The notes beneath the pieces were generated by a model that ran no database searches, had not been told where the DNA came from, and worked only from the letters and a program-made list of their open reading frames with translations. A DNA stretch of 64,000 nt from JASGMR01 sp963664675 (GTDB taxonomy: Bacteria; Thermotogota; Thermotogae; Petrotogales; Kosmotogaceae), in the NCBI GenBank assembly GCA_963664675.2, contig CAXXLB010000014.1, forward strand, positions 124,001 through 188,000, read 5' to 3'. Below, piece after piece: positions 17,300 to 24,470 of the stretch (position 1 is its first letter; the number at the start of each line of letters is the position of its first letter). A program made the translations under genes and the position numbers.

Positions 17300-18934
17300 T
17301 TATTCCTTATTGTCTCTGAATAGATGTATTTTTTTGATTAATTTAAAAACTTCCTGCCCGAAAATTTCTATAAAATCTTTTGAACACTCAAAAGGTCTTT
17401 GGAGAATTATTTTTTTTGCAAATTTTTTTCCAATTCCGGGAATCAATTTTAACTCTCTCTCGGTTATTTTATTGATATCTGTTCCCAAAATTATACCTGT
17501 GATTGATCTTCTTCCATGATCAACTACTATGATATCATTTATTCTTTTACGATTATCGGTATAACCTATTAAAATTGGATAGGTTCCAAGAGTTCTACCA
17601 AAGGCTATTTCTCCATTTGAATACTCATAAAGAACATTTTTAATAATCGTACCGATCGGAAAAATTTTTTTGAGCATTTTATTGTCAAAATTATTTCTTA
17701 TTTTTTCCTTAAATCTATCGAATTCTCTGTTGTTTATTTTAGGTAAATCCACTTTACCCAGTCCTGTACTGGGAAAAACCATAACCTTTCTTATATTGAT
17801 TCTTCTGATCAAATTTCCGGATTCCAAAATTTTATTAAGTGAATTATAATCGTTTTCATAGGTGCTTTTTGAAAATCCTGGCAGACCATATAAGAGATTT
17901 ATTCCTGGAAGAAGTGACGGAATTCCATTTTTCCTGATTTTTCCAAAATGATTTACCAGATCTATTGAGTAGAAAATATCATTTGTTTTTCCTCCCAGAT
18001 TGTTCATCTTTCTCACATTTTCGTCGAAGGATTCCACTCCGAATGAAAGTGAATTTCCTTCGGTGCAATAATTTACAATCGAACTCAGAATTTTTTCTGA
18101 ATCTTTTCTGTGGTTGGAAATGAAAATGGGGTTACCGTTGTCTATATGAAATATTTCCGGATTTAAAATTTCTCTTGTTGAAGAAAACAGGATTTCGATC
18201 TTTTCCGGTGACGCTTTGTTGCTTTTTATATCATAACCATAGGCTAATACATTAGCACTCCTTCCAAATCTGATATATTTTGCCCCATTATTTTTTAAAG
18301 AGATAAGTTCTTCCTCTATATTCGAAAGTTTTCTGAATTTAAAAGAGCCGTAAAAGACACTTTCGGTACAGAAGGAACAGTACCCGTCCGTTCTTTCACA
18401 TCCCGAACTGATATCGATTTCAACCATCAAATATGGAAAATTAGGATGGTTTTTAATTAAATTAGCACCGAGCGAATAATATAAATCGCGATTTTTATAA
18501 TAATCGGCATGAATTTCTTTGTTGAAATATTTTAACAGTTCTTCAAATGATTCTATTTTTTTTGCATTTTCTATATTCACATCGATAACTCTTTGTCCAC
18601 CTTTTATCGAATACCCTTTTGTTATTGGACCCATAAGGATACTGTTTTTCGAAATCCTTTTGTTCAGAATTTTTAAAATATCGTTTAAAGTGATTGGTGA
18701 TCCGCCTATATATCTGCCGGGTGTGGAAATGCCTCCAAAAATTATGAGTAAATCATATTTTCCTAAAGAATTCATCGTTGAAGATTTTCTCATTTGATCG
18801 ATAGTAAAATAATCAATTTCATATTTTTCAAAGAGCAGTAGTCCATATATCAATCTTATCTTTGGAGAAATATACGGCGGAACTCCAAATGCCGCCGGTT
18901 CATCGGTATATCCATCAATTAATAAAGCCTTCAT
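17300..18934 (-). CDS. Radical SAM protein with C-terminal helix-hairpin-helix (COG1031-like)
   Basis: Residues 1-140 resemble a B12-binding-like or flavodoxin-like fold (LLIIFGGISTPG). The 4Fe-4S cluster motif is at C179, C186 and C189 in SSGCERTDGYCSFC, spaced Cx6Cx2C rather than the usual Cx3Cx2C. The TIM-barrel part continues with GAKYIRFGRSANVLAYG and LSFGVESFDENVRKMNNLGGK. The C-terminus has a helix-hairpin-helix, LIPGIGKKFAKKIILQRPF. This domain order is that of the uncharacterised COG1031 family, common in archaea. A nucleic-acid or tRNA-modification role is suggested by the HhH only. The ATG at 18934 has GGAGGGT upstream. It is the first gene of the minus-strand series. Confidence 0.82.
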   Translation of the reverse strand: MKALLIDGYTDEPAAFGVPPYISPKIRLIYGLLLFEKYEIDYFTIDQMRKSSTMNSLGKYDLLIIFGGISTPGRYIGGSPITLNDILKILNKRISKNSILMGPITKGYSIKGGQRVIDVNIENAKKIESFEELLKYFNKEIHADYYKNRDLYYSLGANLIKNHPNFPYLMVEIDISSGCERTDGYCSFCTESVFYGSFKFRKLSNIEEELISLKNNGAKYIRFGRSANVLAYGYDIKSNKASPEKIEILFSSTREILNPEIFHIDNGNPIFISNHRKDSEKILSSIVNYCTEGNSLSFGVESFDENVRKMNNLGGKTNDIFYSIDLVNHFGKIRKNGIPSLLPGINLLYGLPGFSKSTYENDYNSLNKILESGNLIRRINIRKVMVFPSTGLGKVDLPKINNREFDRFKEKIRNNFDNKMLKKIFPIGTIIKNVLYEYSNGEIAFGRTLGTYPILIGYTDNRKRINDIIVVDHGRRSITGIILGTDINKITERELKLIPGIGKKFAKKIILQRPFECSKDFIEIFGQEVFKLIKKIHLFRDNKE

Positions 18935-18969
18935 TATTTTTACCCTCCGGTTACTGACAAAAAATAAAA

Positions 18970-18998
18970 TTAGTGTTAGATTATTTCAAGTGTATAAT
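18970..18998 (+). promoter_or_regulatory. Candidate promoter for clpX-tsaD
   Basis: A TATAAT box at 18993-18998 with TTAGTG at 18970-18975 as a weak -35, 17 bases apart. It lies in the gap between the divergent radical SAM gene and clpX. Confidence 0.45.
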
Positions 18999-19027
18999 AT
19001 ATATATAAGTTTTTGGAGGTATTGAAA

Positions 19028-20236
19028 TTGTCAGTCGAAAAAAGTTGTTCGTTTTGTGGTAGAAGTGCTTCTCAAGTTAATAGATTGATCGCGGGATCCG
19101 ACGGGTATATATGTGATGATTGTGTAGAGATGTTTCATGAAATTATCGAACAGGATCAACTTCAGTTCGATAAAAAAGAGTACAAATTACTGAAGCCCTC
19201 TCAGATTAAAGGCGAATTGGATAAATATGTTATTGGGCAGGAAAGTGCCAAAAAGATGTTATCTGTAGCCGTTTATAATCATTATAAAAGGATTAATTCT
19301 ATAAATTCCGATGTGGAGATTGAAAAATCAAACATTCTTTTGATTGGGCCAACCGGGTCCGGAAAAACTCTCATAGCCAGAATTTTAGCTAAAATACTCA
19401 ATGTTCCCTTTGCGATTGCCGATGCGACACCATTAACACAGGCAGGATATGTGGGAGAAGATGTTGAAAATATAGTATTGAGACTCTTACAATCCGCAAA
19501 TTATGATGTGGGAAAGGCTGAAAAAGGAATAATATATATAGATGAAATAGACAAAATAACCCGCGGTACTCCCAATCCATCGATAACGAGAGATGTTTCG
19601 GGGGAAGGGGTGCAGCAAGCTCTATTGAAAATCGTGGAAGGGACTCAGGCGAATATTCCTCCTCAGGGAGGCAGGAAACATCCTTATCAGGAGTTTATTA
19701 AGGTGGATACCTCTAATATTTTGTTCGTTGCAGGGGGAGCTTTTGATGGCCTGGATAAAATAATTAAGCAGAGAGTTATGACTTCCACTATGGGTTTTGG
19801 TGCAAATATCCAGAATAAAAAAGATTTCAGGCTTGGAGAAATTTTAGAGCAGGTTGTTCCGGATGATCTTATTCATTATGGAATGATTCCGGAATTTGTT
19901 GGAAGATTTCCTGTTTTATCAACTCTGCATGATTTGTCAAAGGAAGATTTGATAAAAATAATGCTAGATCCGAAAAATGCTATAATCAAGCAATATAAAG
20001 CGTTGTTTCAAATGGACGGTGTAGATTTGGAATTTACGAAATGTGCACTTGAAGAAATTGCAAAGAAGGCAATGGAAAGAGGAACTGGTGCCAGAGCTTT
20101 AAAAAATGTACTTGAGTCTTTTATGATTGATTTAATGTTCGATGTTCCTGAATATAAGGAATCTTATAAGATAATCGTTGATAAGAATTTTGTTTTAACG
20201 AAGAATATAGATAAATTGAAAAGAGAAAGTGCATAA
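19028..20236 (+). CDS. clpX: ATP-dependent Clp protease, ATP-binding subunit ClpX
   Basis: AAA+ unfoldase that delivers substrates to ClpP. The N-terminal zinc-binding domain shows CSFC and CDDC (residues 6-30). Then come Walker A GPTGSGKT, Walker B IIYIDEIDKI, the pore loop AGYVGEDVE and the sensor segment GTGARALKNVLE. Start: TTG at 19028 lies eight bases from GGAGG and gives MSVEKSCSFCG. The upstream TTGs at 19013 and 19022 overlap or crowd that ribosome binding site. No clpP is adjacent. The stop is just before tsaD. Confidence 0.96.
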   Translation: MSVEKSCSFCGRSASQVNRLIAGSDGYICDDCVEMFHEIIEQDQLQFDKKEYKLLKPSQIKGELDKYVIGQESAKKMLSVAVYNHYKRINSINSDVEIEKSNILLIGPTGSGKTLIARILAKILNVPFAIADATPLTQAGYVGEDVENIVLRLLQSANYDVGKAEKGIIYIDEIDKITRGTPNPSITRDVSGEGVQQALLKIVEGTQANIPPQGGRKHPYQEFIKVDTSNILFVAGGAFDGLDKIIKQRVMTSTMGFGANIQNKKDFRLGEILEQVVPDDLIHYGMIPEFVGRFPVLSTLHDLSKEDLIKIMLDPKNAIIKQYKALFQMDGVDLEFTKCALEEIAKKAMERGTGARALKNVLESFMIDLMFDVPEYKESYKIIVDKNFVLTKNIDKLKRESA

Positions 20237-20240
20237 TACA

Positions 20241-21242
20241 ATGAAAATACTCGCTATTGAAAGCTCCTGTGATGATACAGGAGTTTCTATTTCTGAAGGC
20301 AGAAAAAAGATTCTTTCAAATGTGTTGGCATCTCAAATTGAAATTCATAGAAAATATGGAGGAGTAGTTCCCGAAATAGCTGCGAGGAAACATTTGGAGA
20401 TTATTTCTTATCTTGTACAAGAGGCTTTGCAGAAAGCGGAATTGAGCATTTCTGATATAGATGTTTTTGCCGCAACTTATGGTCCTGGACTGGTGGGCTC
20501 TTTATTGATAGGTTTGTCTTTTGCTAAAGGATTGGCAATCTCAGAAAGTAAACCCTTTGTTGCAGTAAATCACTTATATGGACACATATTTTCAAATTTT
20601 CTTTCTTTTCCTCATCTTGAATTTCCCTATGTTGTACTTCTTGTATCCGGAGGACACACGGAAATATTGATTGTCAGAAGTTATGATGACATTACAAAAA
20701 TTGGAAAAACTATAGATGACGCTGCCGGAGAGGCATTTGATAAAATAGCAAGAATACTCGGGTTAAATTATCCCGGGGGGCCTGAAATAGAAAAAATAGC
20801 AGACGGTGGAAAAGAAATATACAAATTTCCGAGACCTTTGAGCAAAAAAGATAATTTTGATTTTTCATTCAGTGGTCTGAAAACATCGGTTCTGTATTTT
20901 CTTAAGAAAAATAGAGATAAGTTCGATATAAAAGATATTGCATATTCATTTCAGGAAGCAATCGTCGATGTGCTAACGAAGAAAGTATTCGGCGCGGCCA
21001 GGAAAAATAAAGTGAAAAATATTGTATTTGCCGGAGGAGTTGCGGAGAATAAAAGATTGAGAGAGCGGGCTGAAGAAATAGCCATCGTTGAAAAAGCGAA
21101 TATTTATTTTCCTCCTTTGAGCCAGTGTACAGATAATGCTGCGATGATAGCGATTGCAGCAAATGAAAAGATTCAAAAAAGGGGAGAATACTCTCCCCTT
21201 TCTACAAATGCGATACCTTATCTTGATATAGAAAATGATTGA
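20241..21242 (+). CDS. tsaD: tRNA N6-adenosine threonylcarbamoyltransferase TsaD
   Basis: Transfers threonylcarbamoyl to A37 of ANN-decoding tRNAs, with TsaB and TsaE. Characteristic MKILAIESSCDDTGV start, GGVVPEIAARKHLE, the metal-binding NHLYGHIF pair of histidines near residue 110, LLVSGGHTEI, DAAGEAFDKIARILGLNYPGGP, FSFSGLKTSV and FAGGVAENKRLRE, ending in CTDNAAMIA. At 333 residues it is of normal length. The ATG at 20241 is four bases after the clpX stop; an in-frame GTG at 20229 would extend it. Its 3' end contains a hairpin that works best as a terminator for the convergent minus-strand operon. Confidence 0.96.
   Translation: MKILAIESSCDDTGVSISEGRKKILSNVLASQIEIHRKYGGVVPEIAARKHLEIISYLVQEALQKAELSISDIDVFAATYGPGLVGSLLIGLSFAKGLAISESKPFVAVNHLYGHIFSNFLSFPHLEFPYVVLLVSGGHTEILIVRSYDDITKIGKTIDDAAGEAFDKIARILGLNYPGGPEIEKIADGGKEIYKFPRPLSKKDNFDFSFSGLKTSVLYFLKKNRDKFDIKDIAYSFQEAIVDVLTKKVFGAARKNKVKNIVFAGGVAENKRLRERAEEIAIVEKANIYFPPLSQCTDNAAMIAIAANEKIQKRGEYSPLSTNAIPYLDIEND
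21175..21201 (-). terminator. Terminator of the rpmH operon, inside the tsaD 3' end
   Basis: GGGGAGA (21181-21187) and TCTCCCC (21192-21198) form a perfect stem with a four-base loop. On the minus strand the stem is followed by six Ts (21180-21175). It lies about 40 bases before the tsaD stop and within tsaD coding sequence. Confidence 0.75.
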
Positions 21243-21247
21243 TTAAA

Positions 21248-21460
21248 TTATTTGGAAACTTCCGCTTTTTTTGAAGATGCTTTTTTAGAATCTGTTGAAT
21301 AAAATCCAGATCCTTTGAAGACAACTCCTACGTTTCCGTAAACTCTTTCTGTATCTTCAGAATCACAATAAGGGCAAGAAGCCTTTTTTTCTTCATTTAT
21401 CTTTTTTAAAACTTCAAAATTTTTTTTGCAGGAATTACATTTGAATTTGTAAAACGGCAT
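21248..21460 (-). CDS. FmdB-family zinc-ribbon protein
   Basis: A 70-residue protein with a single zinc ribbon: FKCNSC near residue 7 and CPYC near residue 33, the CxxC-x(n)-CxxC arrangement of the FmdB/CxxC_CXXC_SSSS family. The start MPFYKFKCNSCKKNFEV is typical. The tail is Lys/Ser-rich (KKASSKKAEVSK). AAGGAGTGATTAA precedes the ATG. Some relatives were described as regulators of formamidase, but most are of unknown function. It is the last gene of the rpmH operon and converges on tsaD with a five-base gap. Confidence 0.87.
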   Translation of the reverse strand: MPFYKFKCNSCKKNFEVLKKINEEKKASCPYCDSEDTERVYGNVGVVFKGSGFYSTDSKKASSKKAEVSK

Positions 21461-21489
21461 TTAATCACTCCTTAATAAAATCGAGAACA

Positions 21490-22206
21490 TTAATCCTTAT
21501 TTCTATTATAATTCATTTTTTCGCTTTTTTGGAATTGATTTCTCGAATTGTGATTTCTTTTTGGTTTATCGTATTTTTTATTTGCTGTATCTATTACAAC
21601 TTTTCTATAGGGTTCCAACCCGATTGAATAACTTTTTAAATTTTTATATTTTGTAATCACTTCGTGAACAATTCTTCTTTCATAAGAGAACATGGGTTCG
21701 AGAACGATTTTTTCATTATTTGACAAAGAATTTTTGGCAGCTTTATGTGCTATGTACTCAATAATTTCCTTTCTGTCATCTTTATACCCCCCAATGTCAA
21801 CTTTGACGTTTACTTTTACATCGGTGAGCCTGTTGGCATAGATATTTAAAATGTGCTCAAGAGCGGCAACGGTTTTTCCATGCCTGCCTATTAATCGAGA
21901 AATATTATCCCCGTTTATGATAACGTGAAAAGTTCTGTTTCTCATAGAAACTTCAAAAACAATTTCACTTCCGAAATTTTCAGAAATTGTATTTAAAAAA
22001 TCTAAAATTTTTCTTTCATAATGTTTTGGTTTTAAAGTGGCATTTATGACCGCATTTTTAGAACCAAAAATTCCAAAAAAACCTTTAGAGCCTTCATCAA
22101 TAATTTTTATATCTACTTCTTCTTCAGTGGCATCTAAGCTTTTACAAGCCTTGTTTACAGCTTCCTTCAAACTAGTACCACTAACTTCAACAGTTTTCAT
22201 TATCAT
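21490..22206 (-). CDS. khpB: RNA-binding protein KhpB (Jag/EloR)
   Basis: Three domains in the usual order. Jag_N is at residues 1-50 (EVSGTSLKEAVNKACKSL and GSKGFFGIFGSKNA). A KH domain is at 65-145 with NISRLIGRHGKTVAALEHI. An R3H domain is at 150-210 with MFSYERRIVHEVI. The tail is Lys/Arg/Asn-rich and probably binds RNA too. The family forms the KhpA/KhpB RNA chaperone and affects cell division and elongation in Firmicutes. Position next to yidC is the classical arrangement. The ATG at 22206 is 11 bases from GGAGG; the ATG at 22200 is an alternative. Confidence 0.92.
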   Translation of the reverse strand: MIMKTVEVSGTSLKEAVNKACKSLDATEEEVDIKIIDEGSKGFFGIFGSKNAVINATLKPKHYERKILDFLNTISENFGSEIVFEVSMRNRTFHVIINGDNISRLIGRHGKTVAALEHILNIYANRLTDVKVNVKVDIGGYKDDRKEIIEYIAHKAAKNSLSNNEKIVLEPMFSYERRIVHEVITKYKNLKSYSIGLEPYRKVVIDTANKKYDKPKRNHNSRNQFQKSEKMNYNRNKD

Positions 22207-22233
22207 TTAGAACAATACCTCCAAATTTGGTGA

Positions 22234-23586
22234 TTATCTTTTTTTTCTAGAGTTTTTCTTTTTGGTTTCCTTTTTAGATTTGATTCCGAAGACTTCCTTT
22301 AAAGGAATACCTTTGACATTGTATTTTTTATATACAAAATTTGTCAGTAATAATTGTATTAAACTCTGTGCAGCCCAATAAATCATAAGACCTGTTGGGA
22401 AAGAGAAGAACATAATGGGAAATATCATCGACATTGCTATTGATGTTCTTGCACTCTTTACGTCTTGTGCAGTGATAGGTGCCATAAGTATTCCGGTTAA
22501 TAAACTTATTAAGATAAGAGGTAAATTTTGAACGAACCCTCCCGTTGAAAGATCCTGCCAGAAAAGGAAAGGCGAATATGCAAACATTTCGCTGAAATAT
22601 TGAATAACATTGTACAACAAAATGATTATCGGGAATTGTACTAACAACGGCAAACATCCACCGGCAGGATTTACACCCTTTTCCTTGTAAAGTTTGGCCG
22701 TTTCCTCCTGTTGCTTTCTTGGGTCTTTATATTTATGTTTTATTTTTTCTATTTCGGGGGCCAATGTACGCATATTTATCATAGATTTGGTTTGCATATG
22801 TTGAAGTGGATATAAGATAATTTTTACGACCACAGTAAACAGGATAATTGCCCAGCCGAAACTTCCTGTCAGTTCATATAGCCAATATAAGAAAACTACT
22901 ATTCCATGATGAATCCAGCTGAAAATTGTCAGAGCACCCGCCTGCGAGAGAATCTGTTTTGCTTCTTCGTAATAATTACCGATCCCATTTTCTATGTAAA
23001 CCAATTTCATAGGACCTGCATAAGTTGATATTCTTGCTCTGCCGGAAGATTCAAAATACTTATTTCCAAATACTCCCGATCCATCGGATGAGACTGTCAT
23101 GAATAATGTTTTTTGTCCTTTTACTTTATCATAAGATGCGAAATAACCGTTCCCAATGTAGTAGTTTTCATATGAAATGAAAGGCAATGAGACCTTTATT
23201 TGTTTCGAAAAGTTAAAAATTATATCGAAAGTGTAATAAGGATCATTTTTTATAAAGTAAGTTTTTGTTCCATTTTCGTATTTAAATTCAAGGAAAAAAT
23301 TGCCATAATCATCTTCGTCTAAAGAATAACCAGTTGGTAATAAAACATTCTCCTCAGAATCAAAAACATCATAACCATCATCACCGTATATATAAACGAG
23401 GTTGCTTGAGTTTAACGGAGTATCAGTTAGTGAGAGAAGCGTTCCTTTTGTTTTATTAAAAACCATTTCCATTTCTTTCAATTTAAAGGTTATTGTATCA
23501 GTCCCCGTTTCCGTTTCAATAGAAATCGCATTTACGAGAGTAAAAGAAATCGCCACGAGGATCAAAATTAACAGAGTTTTTTTCAA
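22234..23586 (-). CDS. yidC: Membrane protein insertase YidC
   Basis: Inserts and folds inner-membrane proteins, alone or with SecYEG. A signal-anchor (1-20) and a periplasmic beta-rich domain of about 190 residues come first, then five core helices. FGWAIILFTVVVKIILYPLQHMQTKSM carries the conserved hydrophilic-groove Arg/Lys region. NPAGGCLPLLVQFPIIILLYNVI is the family fingerprint, and the tail is Lys/Arg-rich. The large periplasmic domain is the Gram-negative-type layout rather than the Firmicute SpoIIIJ type. The TTG start at 23586 lies seven bases from GGAGG and overlaps the yidD stop as TTGA. Confidence 0.95.
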   Translation of the reverse strand: MKKTLLILILVAISFTLVNAISIETETGTDTITFKLKEMEMVFNKTKGTLLSLTDTPLNSSNLVYIYGDDGYDVFDSEENVLLPTGYSLDEDDYGNFFLEFKYENGTKTYFIKNDPYYTFDIIFNFSKQIKVSLPFISYENYYIGNGYFASYDKVKGQKTLFMTVSSDGSGVFGNKYFESSGRARISTYAGPMKLVYIENGIGNYYEEAKQILSQAGALTIFSWIHHGIVVFLYWLYELTGSFGWAIILFTVVVKIILYPLQHMQTKSMINMRTLAPEIEKIKHKYKDPRKQQEETAKLYKEKGVNPAGGCLPLLVQFPIIILLYNVIQYFSEMFAYSPFLFWQDLSTGGFVQNLPLILISLLTGILMAPITAQDVKSARTSIAMSMIFPIMFFSFPTGLMIYWAAQSLIQLLLTNFVYKKYNVKGIPLKEVFGIKSKKETKKKNSRKKR

Positions 23587-23822
23587 TTTAGGGTCCTCCT
23601 AAAAGTAAATTTTGTTGGTACTGGATCGTTACCTCCGTGATTTAAAGGATTACATCTTAATATTCTCCAAATACTTAAAAGTAATCCTTTAAAAACTCCA
23701 AATCTATCTATAGCCTGGATAGCATAAAGAGAGCATGTAGGTGTAAATCTACACGAAGGAGGTTTACTTGGAGATATATGTTTTTGATAAAACTTAATTA
23801 TTTTGATTAATATTTTTTTCAT
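23583..23822 (-). CDS. yidD: Membrane protein insertion efficiency factor YidD
   Basis: A small protein that assists YidC/Sec-dependent membrane insertion. Family signature KIIKFYQKHISPSKPPSCRFTPTCSLYAIQAIDRFGVFKGLLLSIWRILRCNPLNHGGNDPVP, with the CRFxPTCS motif and an N-terminal amphipathic helix. The ATG at 23822 gives MKKILIKIIKFYQ, the usual N-terminus, and overlaps the end of rnpA by 29 bases. An earlier in-frame ATG at 23843 has no better ribosome binding site. Its stop overlaps the yidC start. Confidence 0.93.
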   Translation of the reverse strand: MKKILIKIIKFYQKHISPSKPPSCRFTPTCSLYAIQAIDRFGVFKGLLLSIWRILRCNPLNHGGNDPVPTKFTFRRTLN

Positions 23823-24192
23823 CTTTTTTTCCAATACTTTCAAATAACAAAAAAAGCTGCCTTTTTATAAGCAAATAATTCGGTTCTTTTTCATCAAACG
23901 AGTCTGATAGTCCTTTCCTTGGTATAATAAGTATATCATAATGATCTCTTATGCTTTGCTTGTTCTTTCTGAATATTTCTTTAATTATCCTTCGTAACTT
24001 GTTTCTTTTGTGAGCTTTACCAAATTTCTTTTTTATTGAAATAGCCAACCTTGTAAAAGGCAGACTATTTTTTAAATATATTACCACAAAATAGGGGCTA
24101 ACAACACTCGACCCTTCTTTATAAATTTTTTCAAAGTCTGCCTTTTTATTAATTCTTTCATCTCTTTTTAATGTTAAGGTTGGTTGAGTCAC
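23794..24192 (-). CDS. rnpA: Ribonuclease P protein component
   Basis: Protein subunit of RNase P, which matures tRNA 5' ends. Shows the RNR segment as KKKFGKAHKRNKLRRIIKEIFR (about residues 53-74) with basic and aromatic residues around it, and YDILIIPRKGL. At 132 residues it is of normal length, with a slightly extended C-terminus. It starts at GTG and overlaps the rpmH stop by four bases (GTGA), so translation should be coupled to L34. The RNase P RNA gene is not in the window. Confidence 0.94.
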   Translation of the reverse strand: MTQPTLTLKRDERINKKADFEKIYKEGSSVVSPYFVVIYLKNSLPFTRLAISIKKKFGKAHKRNKLRRIIKEIFRKNKQSIRDHYDILIIPRKGLSDSFDEKEPNYLLIKRQLFLLFESIGKKDEKNINQNN

Positions 24193-24323
24193 ACAGCGAG
24201 TCTGCTCCTGCCCTTTCTTCTTCTATTTTTGAGCACTCTTTTGCCCCCAACGGTTTTTTTTCTTTCTAAAAAGCCATGAGTTCTGCTTCTTTTAACTCTT
24301 GACGGTTGGTAAGTTCGTTTCAT
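24189..24323 (-). CDS. rpmH: 50S ribosomal protein L34
   Basis: A 44-residue, highly basic protein starting MKRTYQPSRVKRSRTHGFLE and ending in RRKGRSRLAV, which is the standard L34 sequence. AGGAGGTAACACG precedes the ATG. It is the first gene of the rpmH-rnpA-yidD-yidC-khpB-fmdB operon and has a perfect promoter 37 bases upstream. Its GTG/TGA end overlaps rnpA. No dnaA lies next to it, unlike the classical origin-region order. Confidence 0.97.
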   Translation of the reverse strand: MKRTYQPSRVKRSRTHGFLERKKTVGGKRVLKNRRRKGRSRLAV

Positions 24324-24359
24324 CGTGTTACCTCCTAAATCTTTTTCTGCACTTTGTTA

Positions 24360-24388
24360 ATTATACGGAGAGAGAGTACCCCTGTCAA
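24360..24388 (-). promoter_or_regulatory. Consensus sigma-70-type promoter of the rpmH operon
   Basis: Read on the minus strand: TTGACA (24388-24383), a 17-base spacer and TATAAT (24365-24360). All twelve hexamer positions match consensus and the spacing is optimal, as expected for a ribosomal-protein operon. Confidence 0.9.
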
Positions 24389-24409
24389 GAGTATAATTAT
24401 AAAGTGTTT

Positions 24410-24437
24410 TTTACTTTATTTTAAAATATTGTATTAT
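24410..24437 (+). promoter_or_regulatory. Candidate recN promoter
   Basis: TTTACT at 24410-24415 and TATTAT at 24432-24437, 16 bases apart, upstream of recN. A moderate match only. No LexA-type operator was recognised beside it. Confidence 0.45.
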
Positions 24438-24470
24438 ATATAGTGACTGAAATAATTTGAGGTATGATTT

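Noticed and set aside
24324..24470. Possible replication origin beside rpmH
   Set aside because: No dnaA gene and no cluster of TTATCCACA-type boxes; the gap is fully used by two promoters and ribosome binding sites.
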